Positions 35,301 to 38,499 of a stretch of 64,000 nucleotides of DNA are shown here, piece after piece; positions within the stretch are counted from its first letter, which is position 1, and each line of letters begins with the position of its first letter. Source of the DNA: Serripes groenlandicus (taxonomy: Eukaryota; Mollusca; Bivalvia; Cardiida; Cardiidae); the NCBI GenBank assembly GCA_031761405.1, contig JASEVX010000010.1:34219322-34283321 (forward strand), written 5' to 3'. Below the pieces are notes generated by a model that was given only the letters and a program-made list of their open reading frames with translations, did no database searches and was not told where the DNA came from. A program made the position numbers and the translations under genes.

Positions 35301-37483
35301 TTTAGAATTAGAAAAAGTAATAATGAGTGGTAATTAAATACGGTTCCGAACGCTACACTTTCCCCCTCGTCTATTATCAAAGCAGATTCATCTACAAAAC
35401 ATTATATCCGGCAAACAGTTCATCGGTCTTGATACCAAAGTGTAGTGGTTTTCATCGTCCGCCCTGGTACCGGAAGCCAGTTATACCAAATACTTTAAAA
35501 ATGGTAGTGATGGATTCCTTTCTTTGAGCTCAAGGTTGCGGGGATAGCATTAAGACTGATATATCGGTAGTTCTGGTAGTTCACCAGGAAACAGCGTGGT
35601 ATTACTGAACTCATGTTGAAGGCGACGTAAAATAAATAAAAGAAAAGTCATTTGAATAGCGGAGCGCTAGACTGGGGACTTGTAAATCTGCCATATAAAT
35701 ATTTTTTAGGAGAACTCCTCGAGCCACAATCAGGGAAAGCAGAACATGTGCTGTGTGTTCGTTAATGCTGGACAAATAGCGAGTGTTGGATCCGTTTATG
35801 TAAAACAATAGTCCAAATATATTTGTGTTGGTTTAAAGACCACTATGTACCTGTAAATATATCTTTCTCACACCTGTTATCCACATAACAGTATTTTCAA
35901 TCAACTGGTTGCCTTTCCACATAGAGTGTTAGCCAATTGGTTAGTTACAAATGACGCGTGTTGCATTGACCTTTTTTTAAATATCGGATAGAATGTTAAC
36001 CGAGCTGTGGTTTAAACTCACAACCCCGGGAGTGACAGCCCGGGTCGCTACGGACTGAGCTACCAAGGCCCAGCCGCTCTGAAATTACATAAAAGGGAGT
36101 GGACATGAAACCCGTGGGTTTATAATTCAAGCTTTATCCCAAAAGTGACATCTGTATATATATCCTAGGTGTACGCAGACAATACAGACTATGTTGAACT
36201 TAATATGTGAGCGACGCTCTTCAAAAACCCACTATAAGTCATTCCACACTTTCCAACATACAACAAATCTGCAGCAGACGACTTCGTCAAAATCTTAGCA
36301 ACAACATGAAATATATCTATAACTAATAGTTGAATGGTTGAATAGAATTGAACACGTTGTGGCAAAACGAGAAATTGCTCATTATGAGCAATTTTCTTCT
36401 TTTGTCACAATGCTTTCAAAAGTTGTCTGCAGCAGAGGCGTCAGAAAGCGTCTATATGTAGGAAGGGGTTAAGGCGACCATTGTTATTTACATATCAGTC
36501 CGTGCATCCGCGGAGTCTGGTCTGGCTTTACACGGTTTGCCATTTAGTTATAGAATAACTTCTGTTAAAACAGCAGAACTCTAGATAAGAGGCGTTTTTG
36601 GGCGTTATAAAATCGTTATTTGATCCTCCTATCCGATGTACTTTTGTGTACCCGTATTATCGGCTTTTATTTGATAGCTGCCCCCTCTTTATATGGACCC
36701 CTAAACAAAAATTTAGTTTTGGCCTAGATCCATAGCGTAAATGTGCATACATATGTTTTGTCCACAGGTGTACTAATTACATTAAGGTTTGTTTTCTGAA
36801 ACATTGTTCATAGAAATGAGAGGTTAAGTCTTACTTCTTTCCCACACATACATACGCCTTGTTATTACCTATCTGATGCAGACGACTTCTGCCAAAATGT
36901 TTTCAATTCTGTCCAACGATTAAACTTCAATTTATAGAGGTTTTTCATATTTTGGCTAATATATTTTCAAAGTCGTGTGCTGCTGATTTGTTTATGTTGG
37001 AGAGTCTTAACCGATACTAACACACATATGTAAGAATTCGTGACTCGGAGTAACTTCAGTTAAGAGTTACAGTCTCGTGATTCGAATGTTCCGGGTTCGT
37101 GACTCGGAGTATCTAAAGTAAGAGTAACGGTCTCGTGAATCGAATGTTCCGGGTTCAAGCCTCGGAGTGGGCGGTGGCAACATTTGGACATTTTTGTTCC
37201 AACACCCTCGCAATGAGTACTGGTTTCTTCTACAGGAATCAGAAATTATCCGAAATTTCAAAAATATTATCAATTCATCAAGCTATATTTTGTCGCGGAC
37301 GTTCGGTCCATTTAGAATGTCATCAACAGAGGTCGATAATATAAATAAAAAAAAGGTTATAGAATCAATAATCATGGAAGCATCATGATTCGTCAAAGAA
37401 ATTAAAATGTTTAATCTAAACATATATTAAACTCACGTATTTGTATTTGAGTTGTTAGGATAATCCATACTTAAGTTAGCCAT
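425..37483 (-). CDS. STRA6-like: STRA6-like / RBP-receptor family multi-pass membrane protein, 15 exons, 3' end off the window
   Basis: Spliced gene assembled by eye from exons at 37437-37483, 34603-34660, 32322-32407, about 30206-30335, 28841-28992, 25343-25385, 24574-24702, 23329-23450, 22283-22382, 16422-16575, 8192-8349, 6051-6099, 3847-3964, 895-1029 and 425-588. All junctions are in phase except exon 4 to 5. The roughly 548 codons alternate hydrophobic segments with short loops. Landmarks fitting the STRA6 family in order: glycosylatable N-terminus, VDF followed by AAAFGS, YPLFACL, KYSTRILSVL, ILVNYR, SLDYAGSQIAYILW, PPILV, ALKNR and ARLDRC followed by GFETWDRG. Vertebrate STRA6 is about 670 residues and moves retinol from retinol-binding protein into cells. 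Whether this homologue carries retinol or another ligand is not visible. The last exon or exons, roughly 100 or more residues, must lie left of base 1. Confidence 0.88.
895..1029 (-). CDS. STRA6-like: STRA6-like exon 14
   Basis: Acceptor TTTTTCTGTTTACACAG, donor AACAG|GTAAGT, both strong. Encodes PPILVIQIQKIIKKAFCKW, a charged loop, then SVLALKNR with the Arg codon split across the junction. PPIL plus a terminal LKNR matches the family. This exon has no counterpart in the duplicated right arm. Confidence 0.83.
1800..1941. mobile_element. TTAA-type MITE, partial
   Basis: Right half preserved: AACTGCTCATTATGAGTAAT, TTTTCAAAAGTCGTCTACTT, GGAAAAGGTTAA. Intron 13. Confidence 0.6.
2131..2412 (+). 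repeat. 47-bp minisatellite, six units
   Basis: GGACAGTACAGACTAGATAG starts at 2131, 2178, about 2225, 2272, 2319 and 2366, a 47-base period. It lies in intron 13 of the STRA6-like gene. The reverse-complement array in the right arm has about 28 units. Confidence 0.9.
2815..3428 (+). repeat. 22-24 bp minisatellite, about 26 units
   Basis: Repeats of TACTGGTAATTGTTTTAGGA plus a few bases, and a shorter TACTGGTAATTATTTTATCA form. Two open frames inside it (3006-3263 and 3173-3487) are repeat artefacts. Intron 13; absent from the right arm. Confidence 0.92.
3847..3964 (-). CDS. STRA6-like: STRA6-like exon 13
   Basis: Acceptor TTTTCCATTTACAG, donor TTAAT|GTAAGTG. Encodes AYIILFLALFIVGVLLALFI, then VLPLTGEVPRYFLQPVLNL, ending two bases into a codon. 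One long helix followed by a PRYFL loop. The first two bases complete the exon 12 codon and the last two join exon 14 T. Confidence 0.82.
4460..4642. mobile_element. MITE of the CTGCGTAA family
   Basis: TGTGTAAAGTATCGACCCGG at the left, CGATACATTACGCAG at the right, core CGCCTCCTGTGGATTTTCTG. Intron 12 of the STRA6-like gene, not present at the matching place in the right arm. Confidence 0.7.
4790..6110 (-). repeat. 70-bp minisatellite derived from exon 12 and its 5' splice site, about 19 units
   Basis: Units repeat every 70 bases (donor positions near 4791, 4861, 4931, 5001, 5071, 5141 and so on to 6051). On the minus strand each reads roughly CTTACAG, TCTGTACTATGCCGGGTCAC, AGATTGCCTACATACTAT, then a GTGAGTAT donor and 28 bases of intron. 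The middle matches exon 12. Most copies have TAG where exon 12 has TGG; units near 4791, 4861 and 5071 keep TGG. A shorter copy of the array lies in the right arm. Confidence 0.85.
6051..6099 (-). CDS. STRA6-like: STRA6-like exon 12 (microexon, parent of the 70-bp array)
   Basis: A 49-base exon with acceptor TTTATTATTACAG and donor TATGGG|GTGAGT. Encodes SDSLDYAGSQIAYILW plus one base, phase 0 to phase 1, exactly what exons 11 and 13 require. S-x-x-Y-x-G-x-QIAY-x-x-W is a hallmark of the family. It is the right-most unit of a 19-unit array in which the other copies lack the exon's first bases and often carry TAG in place of the Trp codon. Confidence 0.82.
6509..6623 (+). mobile_element. SINE tail insertion with 7-bp target duplication
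   Basis: Body GTACTGGTGTGTGAAAACCA to AACGGCGTTAAACCACAATC, flanked by ATTATAG at 6502-6508 and 6624-6630. The right duplication arm lacks it. Lacks the tRNA-like head. Intron 11. Confidence 0.75.
7027..7215 (+). mobile_element. SINE, present in both duplication arms
   Basis: CCCTGTCGGTAGCGACGCGG head, then GATTCTGGTGTGAGAGAGCA and ACCGTGATACGACTGACAAA. The reverse complement is at 51765-51915. Intron 11. Confidence 0.65.
8192..8349 (-). CDS. STRA6-like: STRA6-like exon 11
   Basis: Acceptor TTATTTCCTTTTCAG, donor ATTG|GTCAGT. The 158 bases encode a helix (DAIVISFVLASLLTVYFIS) followed by RILVNYRANLKEMFKG and SYRHLPFNPE. The ILV-x-YR...F-x-G...LP pattern is typical of STRA6-like proteins before the YxGxQ motif of the next exon. 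A copy of identical length sits at 50448-50605. Confidence 0.85.
9150..9590 (+). pseudogene. Retroelement ORF1/gag-like remnant
   Basis: Plus-strand broken frames read WRIYIDNINDKVALLTTDLR, then RGTHIHLLNTN, IKDIQLSVDGEITRTLVN and a late HYMQDKTKIKSRHAIS stretch. The order (RRM-like segment, IKDIPLSV-type motif, TKTKxRHAIS-like end) resembles ORF1 proteins of mollusc non-LTR elements. Minus-strand frames over it are shadows. Intron 10. Confidence 0.5.
9600..10390. other. Intron 10 stretch, nothing recognised
   Basis: No repeat structure, exon or RNA signal that I can support. The two opposing frames near 10152-10458 overlap each other and carry no motif. Confidence 0.45.
10395..11070 (+). 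repeat. Diverged tandem duplication, unit about 375 bp
   Basis: Matching landmarks occur twice about 380 bases apart: TGTATGACTT...CACAC...GACTGT near 10445 and 10825, GGTGACTGTG near 10528 and 10904, CTTTTATCACAGTGA or CTTTTCTCACAGTGA near 10567 and 10943, and TTCATGTTTAC near 10583 and 10961. Intron 10. No coding meaning seen. Confidence 0.65.
11637..12770 (-). pseudogene. LINE endonuclease-domain pseudogene (EEP fold)
   Basis: An open 314-codon stretch (11637-12581) carries GVAFMW, IIMGDYNC (catalytic Asp/Asn), DDIVISDAK and VSRHRPVL (catalytic His), the AP-endonuclease-like core of non-LTR retrotransposons. Upstream, two short frameshifts separate it from the N-terminal part: KKFTLITWNGTGIMSSSTYL begins at about 12732, and SEQWLYSRDLHFLNEIDS lies near 12590. 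After KHPSI the frame runs into unrelated sequence, so the RT portion is missing. Intron 10. Confidence 0.78.
13148..13528 (-). pseudogene. Possible upstream ORF fragment of the same LINE
   Basis: A 126-codon open frame; the part with NAAIQCELLVTSCECGIKYD followed by a Ser/Asp-rich tail looks like low-complexity ORF1-type text from mollusc retroelements. I do not recognise a domain. Lies just upstream of the 11637-12770 endonuclease, same strand. Confidence 0.35.
13543..15115 (+). pseudogene. L1-like LINE, endonuclease to early RT, broken
   Basis: Consecutive broken frames follow the L1 order: SKGCTVRINKNLEY and IINCIFYSNGRYILLNLI (13560-13680), ILGGDMNDTLTN (near 13780), QLCDIWREFNPEKQQYT and SRIDFWLIDYI (13890-14010), the linker to KYNKSLGLDGLTIEFYNHF (about 14720-14780), then LNVDYKIAARVLAKRLKKV and DQYGYIKIRFIGYNIRQIQD (14930-15070). 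It stops in GAIVFL, just before the catalytic YxDD region. Many stops and frameshifts. Intron 10. Confidence 0.82.
15123..15720 (+). pseudogene. C-terminal fragment of a second LINE
   Basis: KYNLQSILNNFFRYNSLPSK and VREQLTWDDRLSNNPDFVF lead to CTECGKTVQEELGHILSEC near 15480, a CxxC...H...C pattern seen at LINE C-termini. It does not belong to the L1-like frame on either side, so it is an insertion or a rearrangement junction. Confidence 0.6.
15800..16010 (+). pseudogene. L1-like LINE C-terminal RT fragment
   Basis: KNECNELNWNTKLKQCYSII-like and ETWKK..LTFHGKIQILNNII-like text match the region after the catalytic core in L1-type reverse transcriptases. Probably the continuation of 13543-15115 with about 300 codons of the core missing. 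Confidence 0.6.
16151..16205. mobile_element. Half copy of the CACTGCAC MITE
   Basis: CACTGCACGAAAATTGGGAT then decayed sequence. Two similar segments ending GTCCATAAGAA (16107-16150 and 16209-16250) flank it. Confidence 0.6.
16422..16575 (-). CDS. STRA6-like: STRA6-like exon 10
   Basis: Acceptor TTTATCATTTCAG, donor TCTCAG|GTATCG. The 154 bases encode LGTIFLIIAKDL, a polar loop (LLKDIVASGNTTNWL, with an NTT sequon), and a second hydrophobic stretch ending LLLVLLDVLS. It ends with one base that joins exon 11 AT to form GAT (Asp). Confidence 0.78.
16691..16900 (+). repeat. Tandem duplication of about 108 bp
   Basis: CAAATGTTTTAAATTTATAT starts at about 16692 and again at about 16800, and both copies run through ATTTTCATGCCAATGTAA to TTAATTATATTCTCTTGCA. 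Nearly identical, so recent. Intron 9, just upstream of exon 10. Confidence 0.85.
16965..17085 (+). repeat. TATG/TATA simple repeats
   Basis: TATGTATATGTGTATGTATG-type repeats merging into alternating TA. Intron 9. Confidence 0.85.
17384..17480 (-). mobile_element. LINE 3' end of the same family as 19390-22162
   Basis: The reverse complement gives TTTTGACGATAAACCATATG, TGTTCAAGTCATTATTC, then AATAAAGTTCTGTTCTGTTC, closely matching 22095-22160. The element points left; how far it extends right is unclear. Confidence 0.7.
17490..18410. other. Intron 9 stretch, mostly AT-rich, unassigned
   Basis: Lies between a LINE 3' end and a dispersed repeat. Minus-strand frames (17496-17744, 18058-18369) might belong to the leftward LINE but show no motif I recognise. 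GGATAATACA recurs several times near 17560-17700. Confidence 0.4.
18577..18902. mobile_element. MITE with GGTGCTGAAC ends, about 326 bp
   Basis: GGTGCTGAAC at the left, GTTCAGCACC at the right, flanked by TTTAA on both sides. A related repeat at 33160-33440 lacks the segment, which supports insertion. Intron 9. Confidence 0.65.
19011..19350 (-). repeat. 33-36 bp minisatellite derived from exon 9 end and donor (left block)
   Basis: Repeats of a unit like GATATGCACATATAACTGTA followed by GGTGTTAATACCT. On the minus strand this reads GTTATATGTGCATATCAG|GT, the same as the last bases and donor of exon 9 (22283). About ten units, some degenerate. The array resumes at 22165 on the other side of a LINE insertion. 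Confidence 0.75.
19390..22162 (+). mobile_element. Decayed LINE with reverse-transcriptase remnants and (TTCTG)n tail
   Basis: Broken plus-strand frames read as a non-LTR RT: LFNYILDKKTYPKSWSQGLI near 20170, then NNYRGITL and LTSLINERLK-like text near 20260-20330, ADDSVLTSDT-like remnants near 20900, and a C-terminal RKCTLCNLNDIEDEF with a Cys/His pattern near 21640. Ends at TTCTGTTCTGTTCTGTTCC (22145-22162). Stops and frameshifts throughout, and a palindromic MITE is inserted at 20411. It splits the exon 9-derived minisatellite. Clade not assigned beyond CR1/Jockey-like. Confidence 0.75.
20411..20531. mobile_element. 121-bp palindromic MITE inside a LINE
   Basis: Ends CACTGCACGAAAATTGGG and its reverse complement; the whole element is a nearly perfect palindrome centred on CTTAAG, preceded by TATA. 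Nested in the RT region of the 19390-22162 LINE. Confidence 0.85.
22165..22310 (-). repeat. 33-36 bp exon 9-derived minisatellite (right block, merging into exon 9)
   Basis: About four units continuing the 19011-19350 array, ending in the genuine exon 9 3' end and donor at 22283. The interruption from about 19390 to 22162 is a LINE with a TTCTG tail. Confidence 0.72.
22283..22382 (-). CDS. STRA6-like: STRA6-like exon 9
   Basis: Acceptor AATATGTTTCAG, donor TATCAG|GTAACA. Encodes QKISGWMYTNDPTFKYSTRI, then a hydrophobic segment ending VICAYQ, phase 0. The W-x-Y...F-x-YSTR motif leading into a helix is a strong family landmark. The last 20 or so bases plus donor are the apparent parent of the repeat units in the adjoining intron. 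Confidence 0.82.
22430..23310 (+). repeat. Purine-rich GACA/GAGA simple-repeat tract in intron 8
   Basis: Almost all of intron 8 between exons 9 and 8 is GACA, GATA and GAGA repeats, ending in an uninterrupted (GA)n from about 23216 to 23299. On the sense strand this is a long polypyrimidine tract. Open frames here on either strand are low-complexity artefacts. Confidence 0.9.
23329..23450 (-). CDS. STRA6-like: STRA6-like exon 8
   Basis: Acceptor TTGTTTTACAG, donor AA|GTATAT. The 122 bases encode a charged cytoplasmic-type loop: EKRRKLAADCNVIYVRQLF, then KKPEICCEDEIENTAG. It ends two bases into a codon and joins exon 9 G to give Lys. Its donor lies only about 30 bases from a long (GA)n tract that is (CT)n on the sense strand. 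Confidence 0.78.
24153..24320. mobile_element. Fragment of a pogo-like element end
   Basis: ACAGTCAAACCTGCACTACC followed by GACCACTTGCTATAAGCGAC and similar phrases. The CAGTCAAACCTG terminus is typical of pogo/Tigger-type elements in invertebrates. Only one end seen. Intron 7. Confidence 0.5.
24574..24702 (-). CDS. STRA6-like: STRA6-like exon 7
   Basis: A long T tract and CAG precede the exon; the donor is AAAAG|GTATGTTG. Its 129 bases are exactly 43 codons: IENTLISFPVIVCLFV, more hydrophobic residues (one membrane segment), then a basic tail ending KLLQK. Phase 0 at both ends, joining exons 6 and 8 without adjustment. Confidence 0.8.
25343..25385 (-). CDS. STRA6-like: STRA6-like exon 6
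   Basis: A 43-base exon between TTTTCTAG and donor GAG|GTAACT. One base completes the exon 5 codon, then LYYNLEQAINSPDE, ending in phase 0. Short, but flanked by both consensus sites and in phase with both neighbours. Confidence 0.72.
25424..25640. mobile_element. TTAA-type MITE, decayed
   Basis: GGAGCAAACGACTTTGAAAA at the left, centre GAAATTGCACATTACAAGAT, right TTTCAAATGTCATATCCTCA and GCGTCTACACG-like text. Intron 5, next to exon 6. Confidence 0.55.
26326..27513. repeat. Imperfect foldback element, about 1.2 kb, in intron 5
   Basis: The first 400 bases match the reverse complement of the last 330: TGTCGTAACAGG near 26372 pairs with CCTGTTACGACA near 27460, TTAATAAATATGATTAAT near 26387 with ATTAATCATATTTATTAA, and CCATGTATTAGCTAT near 26498 with ATAGCTAATACATGG. 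The left arm holds a further diverged internal duplication (26430-26520 versus 26600-26690). Boundaries approximate. Confidence 0.75.
26828..26885. mobile_element. TTAA-type MITE, right-end fragment
   Basis: CTAAAAGTCGTCTGCTGCAT and GTTTGAAAGGATTAA only. Lies inside the foldback element of intron 5. Confidence 0.5.
27540..28830. other. Intron 5 remainder, nothing recognised
   Basis: AT-rich. The opposing open frames at 28208-28510 and 28390-28737 are antiparallel chance frames without motifs. Confidence 0.5.
28841..28992 (-). CDS. STRA6-like: STRA6-like exon 5
   Basis: Acceptor TTTTCTTGTAG, donor GTAAT|GTATGT. The 152 bases begin in phase 0 with KRNITLSICTALVFL, continue through a long hydrophobic helix to FYPLFACL, then encode a second hydrophobic stretch with LGFLYSGV. 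FACL followed by a GFLY motif is characteristic of the family. Only one of the three frames is open and membrane-like. The final AT joins exon 6 G to give ATG. Confidence 0.8.
29216..29440. mobile_element. TTAA-type palindromic MITE (piggyBac-like ends)
   Basis: Best-preserved family member. Starts TTAACCCTTTCCCACATAC and ends with an inverse of this; GCAGCAGACGACTTTGAAAA pairs with TTTTCAAAAGTCGTCTGCTGC, and the centre is GAAATTGCTC...GCAATTTC. TTAA target plus CCCTTT ends suggests piggyBac mobilisation; that is inference. Intron 4. Confidence 0.75.
29560..29815 (+). mobile_element. SINE-like repeat
   Basis: B-box-like GCGGGTTCGATCACCGG, then ATACTTTAAAAATAGTAGTA and a tail GGCCGTGATATAACTGAGAA...GGCGTAAAACG. 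Intron 4. Confidence 0.5.
29994..30155. mobile_element. TTAA-type palindromic MITE, shortened copy
   Basis: TTAACCCGGCCCACATTCAG at the left with TCTGCAGCAGACGACTTTTG, and ATCCGCTGCAGATTCTTTGT...TTAA at the right. Central part deleted. Intron 4, next to exon 4. Confidence 0.65.
30206..30335 (-). CDS. STRA6-like: STRA6-like exon 4 (3' boundary unresolved)
   Basis: Acceptor TTCATTCCAG; the first base completes the exon 3 codon. Encodes PVDFMNSSEARFGYAAAFGS, then a hydrophobic stretch ending GDFGAIPGW at 30212. The VDF plus AAAFGS pair is a good family landmark, and NSS is a possible N-glycosylation site. No canonical GT donor near 30212 joins exon 5 in frame, so the end given is approximate. 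A small missed exon or a damaged donor would both explain this. Confidence 0.7.
30484..30518 (+). repeat. Poly-G tract (24 G run plus 7 G)
   Basis: Twenty-four consecutive G at 30487-30510, one T, then seven G. Intron 3, about 150 bases upstream of the exon 4 acceptor on the sense strand, where it reads as poly-C. Length may be unreliable in an assembly. Confidence 0.9.
30520..32180. other. Intron 3 stretch, nothing certain
   Basis: Contains a 42-bp tandem duplication near 30789 and a small inverted pair (GACCAATGAA / TTCCATTGGTC near 30940). 31010-31440 is relatively GC-rich and could be a repeat fragment, but I cannot assign it. Confidence 0.4.
30789..30873 (+). repeat. Tandem duplication of about 42 bp
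   Basis: TTATATTCCAAGTGCGGTAC and TTATATTTTAAGTGCGGTAC repeat back to back. Intron 3. Confidence 0.75.
32185..32278 (-). mobile_element. tRNA-like SINE head
   Basis: The minus strand reads CGCCTTGGTGATATATGGTA, then GTGGGTTCGATCCCTGCCCG and GTACCAAAGACTTTAAAAA. A- and B-boxes are present. The tail matches the SINE-like repeats at 29560 and 35450, so it is a SINE rather than a tRNA gene. Confidence 0.5.
32322..32407 (-). CDS. STRA6-like: STRA6-like exon 3
   Basis: Acceptor CTCTACAG, donor TTTT|GTATGTG. The 86 bases encode ILIIVALSFLEKW, then a basic, Cys-containing loop (GQRGCCRSLV), ending two bases into a codon. LSFLEK after the first helix followed by a short basic loop matches the STRA6 family order. 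An earlier donor-like GGTAATA exists inside the exon but would break the frame with exon 4. Confidence 0.75.
32509..32735. mobile_element. TTAA-type palindromic MITE
   Basis: TTGACCCTTTCTAACATATA, CTGCAGCAGATGACTG, centre GAAATTACTCATAATGAGCG, then TTTTCAAAGTCGTCTGCTGC and GAAAGGGTTG. Intron 2. Confidence 0.7.
32845..33125. mobile_element. Two decayed TTAA-type MITE copies in tandem
   Basis: 32845-32996 and 33000-33125 each keep the pattern AACATTGTG(G/A)CA, a GAAA..GCTCATTA-like centre and a right half (TGTTTTTAAAA...GTC). Ends are poorly preserved. Intron 2. Confidence 0.5.
33160..33440 (+). repeat. Dispersed repeat related to 18420-18990
   Basis: Shares ATGATACAATAGAATAGAGT / ATGATAAAATAGCATAGCGT, GGAGATCGTCTTGATCTC / GAGATCATCTTGATCTC and TATCTGATATGGA with 18420-19020, but lacks the 326-bp MITE found there. 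Intron 2. Confidence 0.55.
33528..33848. mobile_element. TTAA-type MITE with internal duplication
   Basis: Starts CAACCCTTTCCCACATACAC with GCTGCAGCAAACGACTTGG. The right half is present twice: GAAAACGTTGCGACGAAAGG...GTCTGCTACTGAGGCGCCAG at about 33635-33732 and again to about 33828. Intron 2. Confidence 0.65.
34004..34124. mobile_element. TTAA-type MITE, short copy
   Basis: TTAACTCTTTCCCACATGCA at the left, GCGTCTGTATGTGGGAAAGG and GTAA at the right; central hairpin mostly lost. Intron 2. Confidence 0.6.
34603..34660 (-). CDS. STRA6-like: STRA6-like exon 2 (first membrane segment begins)
   Basis: Preceded by a pyrimidine-rich tract and CCAG, ends at donor TCA|GTAAGT. Its 58 bases complete the exon 1 codon and encode SQQQDVTEGYILFFTFITS. 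The hydrophobic end continues into exon 3 to form the first membrane helix. It starts one base into a codon and ends in phase 0. Confidence 0.75.
34775..35003. mobile_element. TTAA-type palindromic MITE, full copy
   Basis: TTAAACCCTTTCCCACATAT, ATGCAGCAGACGACTTTGTA, centre TTGCTCGATATGAGCAA, right end GTGGGTAGGGGTTAA. TTAA at both ends. Intron 1. Confidence 0.72.
35035..35135 (+). mobile_element. SINE tail
   Basis: GAACTAGCCGCCGTGATATA, ACTGAAAC, ATCTTGAAAACGGCGTTAGA, TTCCAATCAATCAATAA. Intron 1. Confidence 0.5.
35450..35630 (+). mobile_element. SINE-like repeat
   Basis: CCAAATACTTTAAAAATGGT, AGTGATGGATT, CAAGGTTGCGGGGATAGCAT, GGTAGTTCACCAGGAAAC. Same family as 29560. Intron 1. Confidence 0.45.
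35830..36080 (-). mobile_element. tRNA-derived SINE
   Basis: The minus strand begins GGGCCTTGGTAGCTCAGTCC, GTAGCGACCCGGGCTGTCAC, then a B-box-like GGTTGTGAGTTTAAACC, with a body containing GGAAAGGCAACCAGTTGATT. Intron 1. Confidence 0.55.
36240..36472. mobile_element. TTAA-type palindromic MITE, full copy
   Basis: CACTTTCCAACATACAACAA, CTGCAGCAGACGACTTCG, centre GAAATTGCTCATTATGAGCA, right TCAGAAAGCGTCTATATGTA and GGGGTTAA. Intron 1. Confidence 0.72.
36831..37010. mobile_element. TTAA-type MITE, decayed
   Basis: TTACTTCTTTCCCACACATA, CTGATGCAGACGACTTCTGC, then TTTTCAAAGTCGTGTGCTGC and TTGGAGAGTCTTAA. Intron 1. Confidence 0.6.
37039..37156 (+). repeat. Tandem duplication of 59 bp
   Basis: CGTGACTCGGAGTA begins at 37039 and 37098; both copies end CGAATGTTCCGGGTT. 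Intron 1. Confidence 0.8.
37437..37483 (-). CDS. STRA6-like: STRA6-like exon 1 (start codon)
   Basis: Encodes MANLSMDYPNNSNTN and ends with two bases of a codon at the donor AC|GTGAGT. The ATG has G at -3 and G at +4. NLS and NNS are N-glycosylation sequons, fitting an extracellular N-terminus. The phase joins exactly to exon 2. A possible acceptor (CCCTTTAG) lies about 27 bases upstream of the ATG, at 37511, so a non-coding 5' exon may exist further right. I could not identify a promoter. Confidence 0.75.
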
Positions 37484-37682
37484 TTCGTGCACTTATCCCA
37501 ATTTATTTTTCTAAAGGGAACGCTATGTTTCATAACAAAAATGTTTCCTTATTCTACCAGTAAACAAAGATCATATGGCAATGTTGGTCTATCGAATTTG
37601 CTTTCCGAACGAGTACGGGTATACATATACTCATTATATTGAAATATAGTTGTTACAGATTGTTTATGACGACTCAAAGACG

Positions 37683-37788
37683 GATATATTCACAATCTCC
37701 TTCGCAGAGTTGTCGTTCCTTACACTCACCATACATGTATGGTGAGTGTAAGGAACGACAACTCTGCGAAGGAGATTGATATATTCAC
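37683..37788. repeat. Perfect 86-bp palindrome flanked by 11-bp direct repeats
   Basis: Bases 37693-37778 are a perfect inverted repeat centred between 37735 and 37736 with no spacer. GATATATTCAC occurs at 37683-37693 and again at 37778-37788. It lies about 200 bp upstream of the STRA6-like start codon. Confidence 0.9.
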
Positions 37789-38499
37789 TCTAAAAACAAA
37801 CGACATGTCAACAAATTAGGAAATCTTGAACATCTTTATGGATAAAGCTATAATTTATCGGCGATATTTTCATCATTTAACAGATGCAATACAGAAGAGA
37901 ACAGAACAGCATATTTATCCAGATGTATACAATGTGCGTAGTCACTGGCAACCATATATACATAAAGAAAATATACAGACACGTGGATTTGAAATAACAA
38001 ACAAAATAGTGAAGGAAAATTAAAAAGCAATAATTATACGATAAAGAGATTGAAGTTTGGTAAAAAAGGAATATATTATTATTTGAAGCTTCTAACAAGT
38101 TTGTGAAGTAATCCTGGATCGTTACAGTACATATGCATGATCAGACTTCAGATCTGGGTCTATACTATTCACCAAAGTCAACTTGTACATTTCCCATGGA
38201 CGGGCTCATGTCATTTATATTAGGCTTCTCAGAAAATAGGTTTCAAATATACAAAAAGTTTGTAATTAACGTTCAAATCATATATACGAAGAAAACATGT
38301 TTTAGCATCGTTTACATGTAATGATCAGGGCCATATGAACGGTGTTGTACTATAGTTAACATTGTCAAAACGTTATCACCGGGGTCCTGTTATCATTATG
38401 TTATCAGCATAAATCTTCCACTGATATTTCTCATTACACGGTCATGTATGTCAATGTGTGATTTACAATTTTTAAGCATAAGAAAGTAAGTTTATGGAG

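Noticed and set aside
37067..37388. Overlapping small frames next to the start of the receptor gene
   Set aside because: They arise from the 59-bp tandem duplication and adjoining intron 1; the true first exon is at 37437-37483.
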